Counted from the first letter of the stretch, positions 44,269 through 54,915 are shown. The stretch is DNA of 64,000 nt from Acidithiobacillus sp. (GCA_028697715.1 JAQVDS010000010.1:1-64000); one strand, 5' to 3'. Made by a program: numbers and translations. The notes: a model not told the origin generated them from the letters alone.

Positions 44269-46517
44269 GCCGAGCCATTGCACTCGGCGGCGGGAGCACG
44301 CTCCGGGAAATAAAGATCCTGCTGCTGGTGCGCGAGGCGTATGCCGCGGCGATATAACGCCTCAACCGCTCGGGCACGCAGTTCTGTCTGAATGGTAAAG
44401 CTGTTGTTGCAGTCACCGATGTACACGCGTAGATAAAACACTAGAGAGTTTTCGGTTACATCCAGCAGTAACGCCGTGGGTGGAATACCGCGCGGATCAT
44501 CCTGTAAAACATCAGGATGATTTTGACCAACTTCTTCCAGAATTTCGCGCACTTCGTCAATGTCCGAGTCATGCCGTACCCGTAATGGAATCATGAGTCG
44601 CAGTACGTTATTGCTGTACGTCCAATTGGTGACCTGACCGGATATGAGCTCGGAATTCGGCACAAAAACTTCCGTGCGGTCGAAGGTCAGGATCAGCGTC
44701 GAGCGTATGCTGAGCCGCTGTACATAACCTTCCGTCGTTCCCACCCTGACCCAGTCACCAACGCGAATGGGACGTTCCAGCAGTAGAATGATTCCAGAAA
44801 CGAAGTTGTTGACGATATTCTGCAAACCAAAACCAATTCCGACGGACAGCGCACCGGCAATGATGGCGAGATTGTGCAAGGCCACTCCCGCCGTCGATAG
44901 CGATAGAAGAATGGCAATGATAAAGCCGACATAGCGAAAAATAGCGAGGATGGAATGACGGGAACCAATGTCAAAATGGCGAAAAATGCCGCGTGCACTG
45001 GCTAGACGACTCTGTATCCATTGATTGACATTAAATAGAAAAATCAACAAGAAGATTGCGATCAACCAGCGAAACGGCTGAATATGAAAGTTCCCGACGG
45101 TGAAACCTTGAATGAAATATTGCCAAAAGTAGTGGAAGCTACTATGTGTTAGGCCCCAGGCAAGCAAACTGATGGCTAATACCAGCACCCAGAGGGAGGC
45201 GTGGATGAGAATTCGCAGCCAGGACAACCACGAACTGCCTTGCGTGGAGAATCCCAGGTGTTGCCGAAGGAGACGCGGCAGGGCACCGTTGTCTTCATCC
45301 CCTTCCCCCCAGATGTCGTCTATGAACCAGGCCACGACTCGGGCAACGATGACGGCTACCAAAGTGGTGACGAAACCATCGGTGAGATAATTGGCAAGCT
45401 GAGAGAAGCCAATGAAATTGAGCAGGATGAGAACCGTGGCCAGGCCAAAAAGAAGGGCTTGCAGCCATCGCCAGTTCTTGAGAAAGGTGAAGCGTCGGGC
45501 GCGCCAAAGTACCCAGATAATGCTGGAGAGAATTGCTGTATGGATTATCGTCAACAGGGCCGTGTATTCGGCGATGATGCTGCTTCCCTGCGGATCAAGG
45601 GACTGGTACATCAGCACAAAGACGCCAAAGGTGATGATGAAGCGCAACGGACGCCACAATACCCGCAATAACACGGCTTCTCGCTGCGCACGAGTGGGTA
45701 TGTCGGCCAGGTGGCGCAGCATGGAGCGGGCGAGCCAGGTGCTGAGGATATACGCGGACAAAGTCGTTAGCACCAGCTCGCTGATCGGCAGTAAAACACC
45801 GAGCAGAACACTTGCCAGTAGCCAGGCGACGATAGCGAGCAGCGGATATAACTCACGAATTGCAGATCTGGAGTTACGGCGCAGAATCATCGCTAGTAGG
45901 TAAACAGCGATGCCGATTCCCCAGGCACCCTGAAAATCAGGGTCGTTGAATATCGCGATAGCATTCCAACGAATCCAAAAATCTCTTTCTTGTTCCCATG
46001 TTTTTTTGGGGGTGCTGGCAATCTGCGAAATTTGCTGGATAAAATCGGGGCCGCACTGTAACAGTTCCTGGGTATGGATACGGGCTTCCCTAGCGTGCAG
46101 TTCGCCGAGGACGGTGTTCCCACCGACATATAGTACCTTGCAGGCAGCGAGTTGCCCGTTGACCTGTTTCTGCTGGGATTCGAGCTTCTGTCGTAATTGA
46201 CCGAGCTCAGCCGGCTCGCCTGCGACTGGAGGACCCAGAATATGCAGAGATTTTTCGATGGTGTTGAGTGATGCCTGCTGCCTCTGGGTACAGGCGTTGG
46301 CGGAGGCAACCATGGCCTGCGTCTGCCTTTGCCATTGACGCAGTTGCTGGAGGCTGACCGAGCCGTTCAACGAATCATGAATGTGGTGCAGTACACTAGC
46401 ATCACCGGCGAAGGCGCTCGTTGGGCTAGCTGACGCCAGGGAGGAAAGCAGTCCGCATGCCAACAGCAAGCCGAGGCAGGCCCGCAACAGCGATTGCGAC
46501 AGCTTCCCTGAGGTCAT
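44259..46517 (-). CDS. Large MscS-family mechanosensitive channel
   Basis: A 752-aa inner-membrane protein with a signal peptide, a periplasmic coiled-coil domain (residues about 30-180), roughly ten membrane helices, and a C-terminal MscS core. The pore helix reads LAIIAGALSVGIGFGLQNIV then NNFVSGIILLLERPIRVGDW. The beta domain follows with DRTEVFVPNSELISGQVTNW. It resembles the MscK/YbdG/YjeP-type large channels that relieve hypo-osmotic shock. Its 3' end overlaps the convergent proB by 10 bp. Confidence 0.92.
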   Translation of the reverse strand: MTSGKLSQSLLRACLGLLLACGLLSSLASASPTSAFAGDASVLHHIHDSLNGSVSLQQLRQWQRQTQAMVASANACTQRQQASLNTIEKSLHILGPPVAGEPAELGQLRQKLESQQKQVNGQLAACKVLYVGGNTVLGELHAREARIHTQELLQCGPDFIQQISQIASTPKKTWEQERDFWIRWNAIAIFNDPDFQGAWGIGIAVYLLAMILRRNSRSAIRELYPLLAIVAWLLASVLLGVLLPISELVLTTLSAYILSTWLARSMLRHLADIPTRAQREAVLLRVLWRPLRFIITFGVFVLMYQSLDPQGSSIIAEYTALLTIIHTAILSSIIWVLWRARRFTFLKNWRWLQALLFGLATVLILLNFIGFSQLANYLTDGFVTTLVAVIVARVVAWFIDDIWGEGDEDNGALPRLLRQHLGFSTQGSSWLSWLRILIHASLWVLVLAISLLAWGLTHSSFHYFWQYFIQGFTVGNFHIQPFRWLIAIFLLIFLFNVNQWIQSRLASARGIFRHFDIGSRHSILAIFRYVGFIIAILLSLSTAGVALHNLAIIAGALSVGIGFGLQNIVNNFVSGIILLLERPIRVGDWVRVGTTEGYVQRLSIRSTLILTFDRTEVFVPNSELISGQVTNWTYSNNVLRLMIPLRVRHDSDIDEVREILEEVGQNHPDVLQDDPRGIPPTALLLDVTENSLVFYLRVYIGDCNNSFTIQTELRARAVEALYRRGIRLAHQQQDLYFPERAPAAECNGSAQV

Positions 46518-46527
46518 GCTAGACGGC

Positions 46528-47379
46528 TCAGGTAATTGCGCGCCGGGCTCCGCGCATGAGCAAGGGAAGGAGCAGGCGTTGTAGCATCGGTGGCAGGGCA
46601 ACCGGCTTCATCAACATCTTGATTGCCATCTCAAAGGGATAGTGACGGCGAATCCAGACGCTCAGACGTTTGCGGAAGGCGCGAAAGTCGTTTGGGGTAA
46701 AAGCCTGCCCTGGATTGCGCAGTTCAAACGCGCAACGAATGGCCAAAAAGCTGTCCTCGAGGTCTGCCTCGGCGGCACGATGCCACAACCCGCGCAGAAT
46801 ACGCCAGCGAGAAATTCTTTCCCGCGTTTGGTACTCCCGGAAGAAGCGATAAAAGTACTTATAGTGTTGTACCTCGTCGGCGCGGATACGAGCCGCAAGC
46901 TCACGTAATACGGGTTCCGGGCTTGCCTGTTGAATCATCGTATAAAAACTGGCGGTGCCGGTCTCGACCACGCAACGCGCCGCCATCTCCAGTGCCGGGG
47001 TGGGTCCCAGATTTTCGGTCTGGCAGAGAGGGCCGTATTCCGCCACGAATCGTGCGTAAGCGGCCTCCCAATCGAAATCTGGCCAAACCGCCAAAACGTA
47101 GGCGCGCAGGGCGTGGCCGTGCTGGACCTCTTCTTGTTCCCACTGCTCCCGGAGCCACGACTGCGCCTCCGAATCGCTCCCATAATACTCCGCCAGATTG
47201 CGAGCGTAGAGGTCCGATAAGGTCTCGACGAAAGAAGCGCCAGCCAAAAGATAAAACCAGTCACTTTCGTCAGCGAGGGCGGCGCACTCTATGCGGTCAA
47301 AGGGAATATCTTGCAGAGACCAGCGAGGATGGCGGAGGTTGTTGGCCATTCGAGGGAGCTCTCCTGTTCTGTCAATCAT
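46528..47379 (-). CDS. Ferritin-like (di-iron) protein
   Basis: A 283-aa, all-helical protein. Two ExxH motifs, EEVQHGHALRAY (about residue 85) and RADEVQHYKYFYRFF (about 165), with additional Glu residues in the partner helices, fit a di-iron carboxylate site. The C-terminus is basic and hydrophobic. The ATG at 47379 overlaps the upstream QueC-like stop (ATGA); a Met at 47349 is an alternative. Enzymatic role unknown; hydroxylase, desaturase-like or iron storage are all possible. Confidence 0.8.
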   Translation of the reverse strand: MIDRTGELPRMANNLRHPRWSLQDIPFDRIECAALADESDWFYLLAGASFVETLSDLYARNLAEYYGSDSEAQSWLREQWEQEEVQHGHALRAYVLAVWPDFDWEAAYARFVAEYGPLCQTENLGPTPALEMAARCVVETGTASFYTMIQQASPEPVLRELAARIRADEVQHYKYFYRFFREYQTRERISRWRILRGLWHRAAEADLEDSFLAIRCAFELRNPGQAFTPNDFRAFRKRLSVWIRRHYPFEMAIKMLMKPVALPPMLQRLLLPLLMRGARRAIT

Positions 47380-48035
47380 TCATTGCGGGCGTACTGGACG
47401 TCTACGGACCGCAGGCCAGCGCGACGGAATGCTTCCCGTCGCTTCAGGCACTGCGGGCAAACGCCACAATGCTGCGCCCTCCCAAGCAGACAACTGTACG
47501 ATAAATTCCACTCGACGCCCAAGTCCTGACCCAATGCCACGACTTCCGCCTTGGTCAATTCTGACAGCGGCAGCAACAGAGTACGTCCCAGCGCTGCCAG
47601 ACTGTTCCGCAGCGGGGCCAATGTTTCCGCACGCGATCCGCTGTCCACAGCGGCGTCATCAGCAGTAATACCTATGCAGATGTGTGGAATTCCCAAAGCG
47701 CCCGCGGCGCTAGCCGCCACGCTGATGGCAATCAGGTTGCGATAGAGCACGGGCACATGGAAGCGGTGCGGTCGAAGTTCGCCAAGCGCCTCGCCCAATT
47801 CTCCCATAGGTATGCGCCGGGCAGCGATCCCCAGTTGTCCGCACTGCGCCAGCACCGATCGCCACTCCTGCGTCGCAGCGCGCTGCGCGTAATCCAGAAA
47901 AAACGGTTCCGGTGCATGGCCTGCGCGCTGCAGAAGGCGCAATAGTGTACTGCTCTCGACTCCGCCACTCATCAGCAGGAGTATGCGGCTGCCTCCCGCT
48001 AGAGCTGGCAGCAACTGTTGTACTTGGTCTATCAT
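47376..48035 (-). CDS. QueC/ExsB-family protein
   Basis: A 219-aa N-type ATP pyrophosphatase. The P-loop-like motif is LLMSGGVESSTLLRLL, an S/E variant of the usual SGGxDST. The zinc site has CLLGRAQHCGVCPQCLKRRE, matching the QueC pattern C-x(n)-CGxCxxC. QueC makes preQ0, the precursor of queuosine. No queD, queE or queF is adjacent, and the altered SGG motif leaves room for another adenylating role. It is nearly back to back with the YciO-type gene. Confidence 0.8.
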   Translation of the reverse strand: MIDQVQQLLPALAGGSRILLLMSGGVESSTLLRLLQRAGHAPEPFFLDYAQRAATQEWRSVLAQCGQLGIAARRIPMGELGEALGELRPHRFHVPVLYRNLIAISVAASAAGALGIPHICIGITADDAAVDSGSRAETLAPLRNSLAALGRTLLLPLSELTKAEVVALGQDLGVEWNLSYSCLLGRAQHCGVCPQCLKRREAFRRAGLRSVDVQYARNE

Positions 48036-48068
48036 GCCGCAGTTTTCTCCTTGCCTATCGAGAACTCT

Positions 48069-48731
48069 TTGACCCTGATACTGGATGTCCATCCGCAAAA
48101 CCCGCAAGCGCGTCTTCTCCGGCAGGCGGCAGAGCAGGCCCGCGCCGGTGGGCTTCTGGTGTATCCCACCGACACCTGCTATGCGCTGGGATGCTGCATG
48201 AGCGCCAAGGCGGCGCAGGAGCGCCTGCGGCAGATCCGTCAGCTCGACGTCCATCACGACCTGTCCTTGCTATTTTCCAGTATTTCGCAGCTAACGGAAT
48301 ACGCCAAGCTCGATGATCGCAGCTTTGCCATCCTGAAGCGGGTCTTACCTGGTCCGTTCACCTTTATTTTGCCCGCAACCCACGACGTCCCGCGGCGCCT
48401 AGCGGAGCCGCGACGGCGCAGCATCGGGGTACGTGTGCCGGATGCCCCGGTGGTACAGGGGCTCCTTGCCGAGCTGGGAGAACCGCTGATGAGCTCCACT
48501 CTGCAGCTTCCTGGTGATTCTCTGCCGTTACACGAAGTGTATGAAATCACGGATCGGATCGGTAATCGCGTGGATGTACTTCTCCGCGCCGAGGACGGCG
48601 GAACCCAGTGCTCTACGGTGATTGATCTGGGTGAGTGGCCGCCACGTCTTCTTCGCCGCGGCCTGGGTGACCCGGACTCTTTGGGAATCGAACTTGCCGA
48701 TACCGGAAATCCGATCACAGAAGAGGTATAG
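48069..48731 (+). CDS. Sua5/YciO/YrdC-family protein
   Basis: About 220 aa with the YrdC fold: RAGGLLVYPTDTCYALGCCM, the KR-like block RQIRQLDVHHDLSLLFSSIS, RVLPGPFTFILPAT and SIGVRVPDAPVVQGLL. Length and ending fit YciO more than Sua5, so a tRNA t6A role is uncertain. No ATG suits the start; TTG at 48069 (LTLILDVHPQNPQAR) matches the family N-terminus. It precedes the M50 protease by 7 bp. Confidence 0.85.
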   Translation: MTLILDVHPQNPQARLLRQAAEQARAGGLLVYPTDTCYALGCCMSAKAAQERLRQIRQLDVHHDLSLLFSSISQLTEYAKLDDRSFAILKRVLPGPFTFILPATHDVPRRLAEPRRRSIGVRVPDAPVVQGLLAELGEPLMSSTLQLPGDSLPLHEVYEITDRIGNRVDVLLRAEDGGTQCSTVIDLGEWPPRLLRRGLGDPDSLGIELADTGNPITEEV

Positions 48732-48738
48732 TCGGCGC

Positions 48739-49401
48739 ATGAACGATATCGAGAATATTATCCGGCAGATCAGTATCTGGGCGATTCCGGTGCTCTTCGC
48801 GATCACCGTGCACGAGGTCGCTCATGGCTGGATGGCCTGGAAACGCGGCGATCCCACGGCCATGCTGATGGGTCGCCTGACCCTGAATCCGCTCAAGCAC
48901 ATCGATCCCTTTGGCACGATCCTGCTGCCCGCCATGTTGCTGCTGTTCCATTCACCCTTCCTGTTCGGCTACGCCAAACCGGTGCCGGTCAATTTCGCAG
49001 GCCTGCGCGATCCCAAGCGCGACATGGTGTTGGTTGCCATCGCCGGACCTGCCGCCAATCTGATCATGGCGATCTTCTGGACGATGATCCTCTGGCTGGG
49101 GGTGCAGTTGGCAGGTACTGCGCCGTATTTTGCCGAGCCGATGCAGTTGATGGGACAGGCGGGCATCCTGATCAATGGGGTACTGATTCTGTTCAATCTC
49201 ATTCCTATTCCGCCTCTTGATGGCGGGCGGGTAGCGGTGGGTCTATTGCCCCGTGACGCGTCCAACGCCCTCAGTCGGGTCGAGCCTTATGGCTTCATCA
49301 TTCTGATTGTCCTGCTCTTTACCGGGATCCTATGGACGGTGCTGGGCCCCGCCTTTACATGGTTTCAGGGATTCTTTTTTCGGCTAGGAGGGCTGGCATG
49401 A
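48739..49401 (+). CDS. M50-family (site-2 protease-like) metalloprotease
   Basis: A 220-aa membrane protein. The zinc motif HEVAHGWMAW lies in the first helix (about residue 25) and the third ligand Asp in IPIPPLDGGRVAV (about 160). A GP-A-N motif (AIAGPAANLIMA) is present. This is the short, PDZ-less bacterial M50B group often found upstream of trpS and scpA. The stop overlaps the trpS start (ATGA). Its substrate is unknown. Confidence 0.92.
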   Translation: MNDIENIIRQISIWAIPVLFAITVHEVAHGWMAWKRGDPTAMLMGRLTLNPLKHIDPFGTILLPAMLLLFHSPFLFGYAKPVPVNFAGLRDPKRDMVLVAIAGPAANLIMAIFWTMILWLGVQLAGTAPYFAEPMQLMGQAGILINGVLILFNLIPIPPLDGGRVAVGLLPRDASNALSRVEPYGFIILIVLLFTGILWTVLGPAFTWFQGFFFRLGGLA

Positions 49402-50597
49402 GCGCAACGGTCGTCTCTGGCATGCGTCCCACGGGACGCCTGCACCTCGGCCATTACCATGGAGTCTTGAAAAACTGGCTGCGTTTGCAGGAGCAACAGG
49501 AGAGCTTTTTCTTTGTGGCCGATCTGCATGCCCTCACCACGCACTACGAGCATCCAGAGGGGATTCGCCAGTCGACCTGGGATCTGCTGATCGAATGGCT
49601 GGCGGTAGGGCTCGATCCGGAAAAGGCAACGCTTTTCGTGCAGAGTTGGGTACCCCAGCATGCCGAGTTGGCCCTCCTGCTCGGCATGCTGACGCCGTTG
49701 TCCTGGTTGGAGCGGGTGCCCACCTTCAAAGATCAGCAGGAGCAGTTGCGCGACCGCGATCTGGCAACCTTCGGGTTTTTGGGCTACCCGGCCTTGATGA
49801 GCGCCGATATCCTGCTCTATGACGCTGCCTGGGTGCCGGTCGGTGCCGATCAGGTGGCGCACCTGGAAATCTGTCGCGAACTGGCGCGTCGTTTCAACAG
49901 CCTCTATGGCCGCAGCCAGGCGGATAGCGAGGCACTCACGGCAGGCCTGCGCGCCCTGGGCAAAAAAGGCAAGCAGCAATATCAGCGCCTGCTGGAGCGT
50001 TTTCAACAGGATGGCGACGGCAGTGCGGTCGCGCAGGCACGCGAACTCCTCGACAGCGCTGCCAGTATCAACGAGGCAACTCGCATCCTGCTGCTTGCCA
50101 ATCTCGAAGGCAAGGGACGGACGATTCTCATCGAACCGCAACCGCTACTGACGGAAGCCGCAAAAATGCCGGGGTTGGACGGGCGTAAAATGAGCAAATC
50201 CTATGGCAACGCCATCGCCCTGCGAGAGGAGCCGGAAATAGTGCGCAAAAAGCTGCTCACCATGCCGACGGACCCGGCGCGGGTGGGGCGGCACGATCCC
50301 GGTGACCCGGAGCGCTGCCCGGTCTGGCCGTTGCACCAGATTTATTCCAATGAGACCACCCGTGCCTGGGTGCAAGAAGGCTGTCGGAGTGCTGGCATTG
50401 GCTGCGTGGAGTGCAAGAGCGTACTGGTGGACAAGGTGTTGGAGGAGCAGGAGCCCATCCGTGCACGCGCCGAGGACTGGGCGGCACGGCCGCAACGGCT
50501 TCGGGAAATTGCTGCGCATGGGGCCGAGAAGGCACGATCCCGCGCCGAGCAGACCCTGATTCGCGTCCGTGAGGTCATGGGCCTGAATGCCGGCTGA
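49398..50597 (+). CDS. trpS: Tryptophanyl-tRNA synthetase
   Basis: A 399-aa class I synthetase with HLGH (GRLHLGHYHGVLKNW, HIGH motif) and KMSKS (LDGRKMSKSYGN). It is longer than the usual 330-340 aa, with a polar insert of about 50 residues before KMSKS (around KKGKQQYQRLLERFQQDGDG). Such long forms occur in several proteobacteria. It charges tRNA-Trp. It overlaps scpA by 11 bp. Confidence 0.95.
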   Translation: MSATVVSGMRPTGRLHLGHYHGVLKNWLRLQEQQESFFFVADLHALTTHYEHPEGIRQSTWDLLIEWLAVGLDPEKATLFVQSWVPQHAELALLLGMLTPLSWLERVPTFKDQQEQLRDRDLATFGFLGYPALMSADILLYDAAWVPVGADQVAHLEICRELARRFNSLYGRSQADSEALTAGLRALGKKGKQQYQRLLERFQQDGDGSAVAQARELLDSAASINEATRILLLANLEGKGRTILIEPQPLLTEAAKMPGLDGRKMSKSYGNAIALREEPEIVRKKLLTMPTDPARVGRHDPGDPERCPVWPLHQIYSNETTRAWVQEGCRSAGIGCVECKSVLVDKVLEEQEPIRARAEDWAARPQRLREIAAHGAEKARSRAEQTLIRVREVMGLNAG

Positions 50598-51369
50598 TCA
50601 GGGAGTTGCGTCCGGGGAGGCCATGCCCATCCCCGAGGGGCTGTATATTCCGCCCGATGCCCTGGAGGTCATTCTCGATCAGTTTTCCGGGCCGCTGGAT
50701 CTGCTTTTATGGCTCATTCGCCGTAATCGGATGGATATTCGCGACGTTCCTGTCGCGGAAGTCACCCGCCAGTATCTTAGCTACCTGGAGGAGGCACGGC
50801 GGCGACGGCTGGAATTGGCGGCAGATTACCTGTTGATGGCAGCCTGGCTGGCAGAGATCAAGGCACGCATGCTCTTACCCCTGCCGCCCAGTGAGGAGGC
50901 GGAGGCTGAGGATCCGCGCGCCGAGCTCACGCTGCGCCTGGCCAAGCTCGCTCAGGTACAGGCGGAAGCCGAGGCGTTGGCGACCCTACCGCGGGCCGGC
51001 CTGGATTTTCTGCTTCCCGCCACCCTTGCCCATGAACCGGTGCCGCTCGTACCGCCGGTGCTTGCCGTATCCCGACTGCCAGAGCTGTTGCGACAGATCG
51101 AGCAGCGTCGCCGACACAGACAGGCGCGCGCACCAGCGCCACGCTTCGCCTTCGACCTGCGGCAACGCATTCTCGAGGTGTTGCAATGCTGTCGTAGTGC
51201 CATCCGCCCACTGCATTTTCATGAAATCCTGCCGCGGCAACGAGATCGCTTACAAGTGGGACTGAATCTACTGGCCATTCTTGAGCTCTTGCGGCAACAG
51301 GCATTGTATCTGCTCTGGCAAGATGAGGTATGGTTGCTGAGTGCCGTCGCCGGGGACGAGAATGTCTGA
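50587..51369 (+). CDS. scpA: Segregation and condensation protein ScpA
   Basis: A 260-aa kleisin. The N-terminal domain FSGPLDLLLWLIRRNRMDIR contacts the SMC neck, followed by LAADYLLMAAWLAEIKARML. The C-terminal winged helix has HFHEILPRQRDRLQVGLNLL for SMC head binding. It acts with ScpB and SMC in chromosome organisation. The start could also be the Met at 50623. It overlaps scpB by 8 bp. Confidence 0.94.
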   Translation: MPADQGVASGEAMPIPEGLYIPPDALEVILDQFSGPLDLLLWLIRRNRMDIRDVPVAEVTRQYLSYLEEARRRRLELAADYLLMAAWLAEIKARMLLPLPPSEEAEAEDPRAELTLRLAKLAQVQAEAEALATLPRAGLDFLLPATLAHEPVPLVPPVLAVSRLPELLRQIEQRRRHRQARAPAPRFAFDLRQRILEVLQCCRSAIRPLHFHEILPRQRDRLQVGLNLLAILELLRQQALYLLWQDEVWLLSAVAGDENV

Positions 51370-51883
51370 AGATCCCCTGCGCGACCTCCTCCTGGCGATT
51401 TTGCTCTTGCGTACAGACGGTATAAGCGAGGAGGACTTGGATGCTTTGCTCGCCAACGACCATCCACAGTGGCGGATAAAGCTGGCCGAGCTTGTGGAGA
51501 CCGGTTTCGGGCCTTTGCAGGTGATTGCGCAGGGAGGACAGGTGCAGGCGCGCCTGCGTCCGCGGTATCTGTATCTTCTCCAAGAGCTGCAGCTGGAAAA
51601 GCCGCGCCCGTTGCGCAAGGCCCTTTTGGAAACTCTGGCCATTATCGCCTACCATCAGCCGGTCACGCGGCCCGAAATCGAAGATTGGCGGGGGGTTGCT
51701 CTGGGCAGTGGAATTCTGCAGCAACTACAGGACTTTGACTGGATAGAAATCAAGGGGCATCGCGATGCCCCAGGACGACCGGCGCTGTGGGGGACAACGA
51801 CGGAATTCTTGCGTCATTTTGGCCTATCCTCCTTGGCCGAATTACCCGCGGCGAATCTGGAAAATGCGCTACCAGAATCATAA
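51362..51883 (+). CDS. scpB: Segregation and condensation protein ScpB
   Basis: A 173-aa protein with two winged helices: ALLETLAIIAYHQPVTRPEI, followed by GRPALWGTTTEFLRHFGLSS, which is the ScpB hallmark. The Met at 51362 (MSEDPLRDLLLAILL) is chosen. It dimerises and binds ScpA in the SMC complex. It is the last gene of the run from the YciO-type gene to scpB. Confidence 0.93.
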   Translation: MSEDPLRDLLLAILLLRTDGISEEDLDALLANDHPQWRIKLAELVETGFGPLQVIAQGGQVQARLRPRYLYLLQELQLEKPRPLRKALLETLAIIAYHQPVTRPEIEDWRGVALGSGILQQLQDFDWIEIKGHRDAPGRPALWGTTTEFLRHFGLSSLAELPAANLENALPES

Positions 51884-51916
51884 GGAAATATGATGAAAAG
51901 ATTAGAAACTGCTGAT

Positions 51917-51945
51917 TTGACTGTGGCCCCGCGCTGATTGATAGT
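51917..51945 (+). promoter_or_regulatory. Candidate sigma-70 promoter of sqr
   Basis: TTGACT (51917-51922) and GATAGT (51940-51945) are separated by 17 bp, about 80 bp before the sqr start. The leader also holds a GAGGAG ribosome site at 52011-52016. Confidence 0.6.
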
Positions 51946-51960
51946 TTCACACGGAGCTGA

Positions 51961-53334
<1,374 letters not shown>

Positions 53335-53356
53335 GGCACGCTGACGTCTCCAGTAT

Positions 53357-53381
53357 CGGCCCCACCAGCTTGGTGGGGCCG
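53357..53381 (+). terminator. Terminator of sqr
   Basis: A perfect 11-bp stem, cggccccacca (53357-53367) with tggtggggccg (53371-53381), 3-nt loop, followed by TTTTGTT. Confidence 0.95.
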
Positions 53382-53407
53382 TTTTGTTACTGCCGGGAGG
53401 CAGCCAA

Positions 53408-54226
53408 ATGGATGAGAAGTTGCAAAAGGTGCTGGCGCGCTACGGCCTGGGCTCGCGTCGGGCCTTGGAGGAGTGGATTGCCGCCGGTCGCATCAGCGTC
53501 AATGGGCAGGTTGCCAAACTGGGCGATCGCGTAAACGCAAACGCGGAAATCCTGGTGGATGGCAAGCCCCTGCAGATTCCCGCCTGGACGCAGGGACGGC
53601 TGCGGATTTTGCGCTACCACAAACCGGCTGGGGAGATCTGCAGTCGTCGTGACCCCGAGGGCCGGCCTTCGGTCTTCGACCGCTTGCCGCGCCTGCGCGC
53701 CAGCCGCTGGGTCTCGATCGGTAGGCTGGATCTGAATTCCGAGGGTCTGCTCCTCCTCAGCAATGATGGAGATCTGGCCAATCGGCTGATGCATCCGCGC
53801 TATGGGCTGCATCGGGAATATGCGGTGCGTGTGCTCGGTCGGCTATCGGATCAGCAGATAAACCAACTGCTCAGCGGCGTGGAGCTGGAAGACGGTCCCG
53901 CCAAATTTCTGCAGATCGAAGATGCCGGCGGGGAAGGGGCAAATCACTGGTATCATGTCACCCTGGAGGAGGGCCGCAATCGCGAGGTGCGGCGTATGTT
54001 CAGTGCCCTGAACCTGGCGGTGAGCCGTCTGATCCGCGTACGCTATGGTCCTATCGAAATGCCCAGGCATTTGAAGAGTGGGTACTTCGAGGAGTTACCG
54101 GAGGAGGAGCGTGCGGCGCTTTTTGCAGAGATCGATTGGCAGGAAAAAGACGACCTACCCGCAAAACGCGCGCCGGGAAACCCTTCTGGTACGGCACGCG
54201 GTCGGCGGATGCCACCCCGGCGATGA
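53408..54226 (+). CDS. rluB: 23S rRNA pseudouridine synthase (RluB/RsuA family)
   Basis: A 272-aa protein with an N-terminal S4 RNA-binding domain (residues 3-60: KLQKVLARYGLGSRRALEEW). The catalytic domain has the active-site Asp in GRLDLNSEGLLLLSNDGDLA and the ending EGRNREVRRMF. It makes a pseudouridine in 23S rRNA, probably at the RluB site. A basic low-complexity tail follows residue 245. It is coupled to the next gene by an ATGA overlap. Confidence 0.92.
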   Translation: MDEKLQKVLARYGLGSRRALEEWIAAGRISVNGQVAKLGDRVNANAEILVDGKPLQIPAWTQGRLRILRYHKPAGEICSRRDPEGRPSVFDRLPRLRASRWVSIGRLDLNSEGLLLLSNDGDLANRLMHPRYGLHREYAVRVLGRLSDQQINQLLSGVELEDGPAKFLQIEDAGGEGANHWYHVTLEEGRNREVRRMFSALNLAVSRLIRVRYGPIEMPRHLKSGYFEELPEEERAALFAEIDWQEKDDLPAKRAPGNPSGTARGRRMPPRR

Positions 54227-54915
54227 GGGCTTCGGTAAACGATTGGCAATGGTTGTACCGCCAATTGCTGGATCGTTGGGGAGTGCAACACTGGTGGCCC
54301 GCCAAAACACCCTTCGAGGTAATGGTCGGTGCCATCCTTACGCAGAATACTGCCTGGTCGAATGTGGAGAAGGCGATTGCACGCCTGGAGGCTGCCGACC
54401 TAATGCGCGTCGAGAAGATTCTCACCAGCAATGATGCGAATCTGGAGTCCTGTCTGCATCCCTCCGGCTATTATCGGGTGAAGGCCCGTCGCCTGCGTGC
54501 CCTGTGTGCCTTTTTGCAGGAAGAGGGCTGTGCCGAGCTGCCGGAGTCCTTGCGTGAGCGGCGGAGTCTGCCCAACCTGCGCGGGAAGTTGCTGCAGGTG
54601 CATGGGGTTGGGGAGGAAACCGCCGACTCCATTCTGCTCTACGCGCTCCATCTGCCGGTCATGGTTGTCGATGCCTATACCAAGCGCATCGCCAGCCGTC
54701 TTGGCTGGTGCACAGAGCGGGTGACTTACGCGGAGCTACAGCGTGACATCGAGTCGGCTCTGGTACCTGGCGATGTCGTAATGCGCAATGAATTACACGC
54801 CTTGCTTGTGGAACTGGGCAAAAATATTTGCCGACCGCGCCGCCCATTTTGCGGTCAATGTCCGTTACGCAGGCGTTGTGCCTATGGAGCCAGTCAGGAG
54901 CGGCCGGGTAACTGA
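54223..54915 (+). CDS. COG2231-type HhH-GPD DNA glycosylase (endonuclease III-related)
   Basis: A 230-aa helix-hairpin-helix glycosylase. It has PFEVMVGAILTQNTAWSNVE, the hairpin LQVHGVGEETADSILLYA, the catalytic Asp in VVDAYTKRI, and a 4Fe-4S loop CRPRRPFCGQCPLRRRC (Cys spacing 6-2-5). The Lys that gives endonuclease III its lyase activity is Glu here (GVGEETAD). This group (COG2231) includes MagIII-like 3-methyladenine glycosylases, so removal of alkylated bases is more likely than AP-lyase repair. The start overlaps rluB. Confidence 0.88.
   Translation: MRASVNDWQWLYRQLLDRWGVQHWWPAKTPFEVMVGAILTQNTAWSNVEKAIARLEAADLMRVEKILTSNDANLESCLHPSGYYRVKARRLRALCAFLQEEGCAELPESLRERRSLPNLRGKLLQVHGVGEETADSILLYALHLPVMVVDAYTKRIASRLGWCTERVTYAELQRDIESALVPGDVVMRNELHALLVELGKNICRPRRPFCGQCPLRRRCAYGASQERPGN

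Noticed and set aside
46528-47379. Acyl-ACP desaturase or coenzyme-Q hydroxylase identity for the ferritin-like protein.
   Set aside because: Only the two ExxH motifs are clear; no further motif supports a specific enzyme, so a general call was kept.
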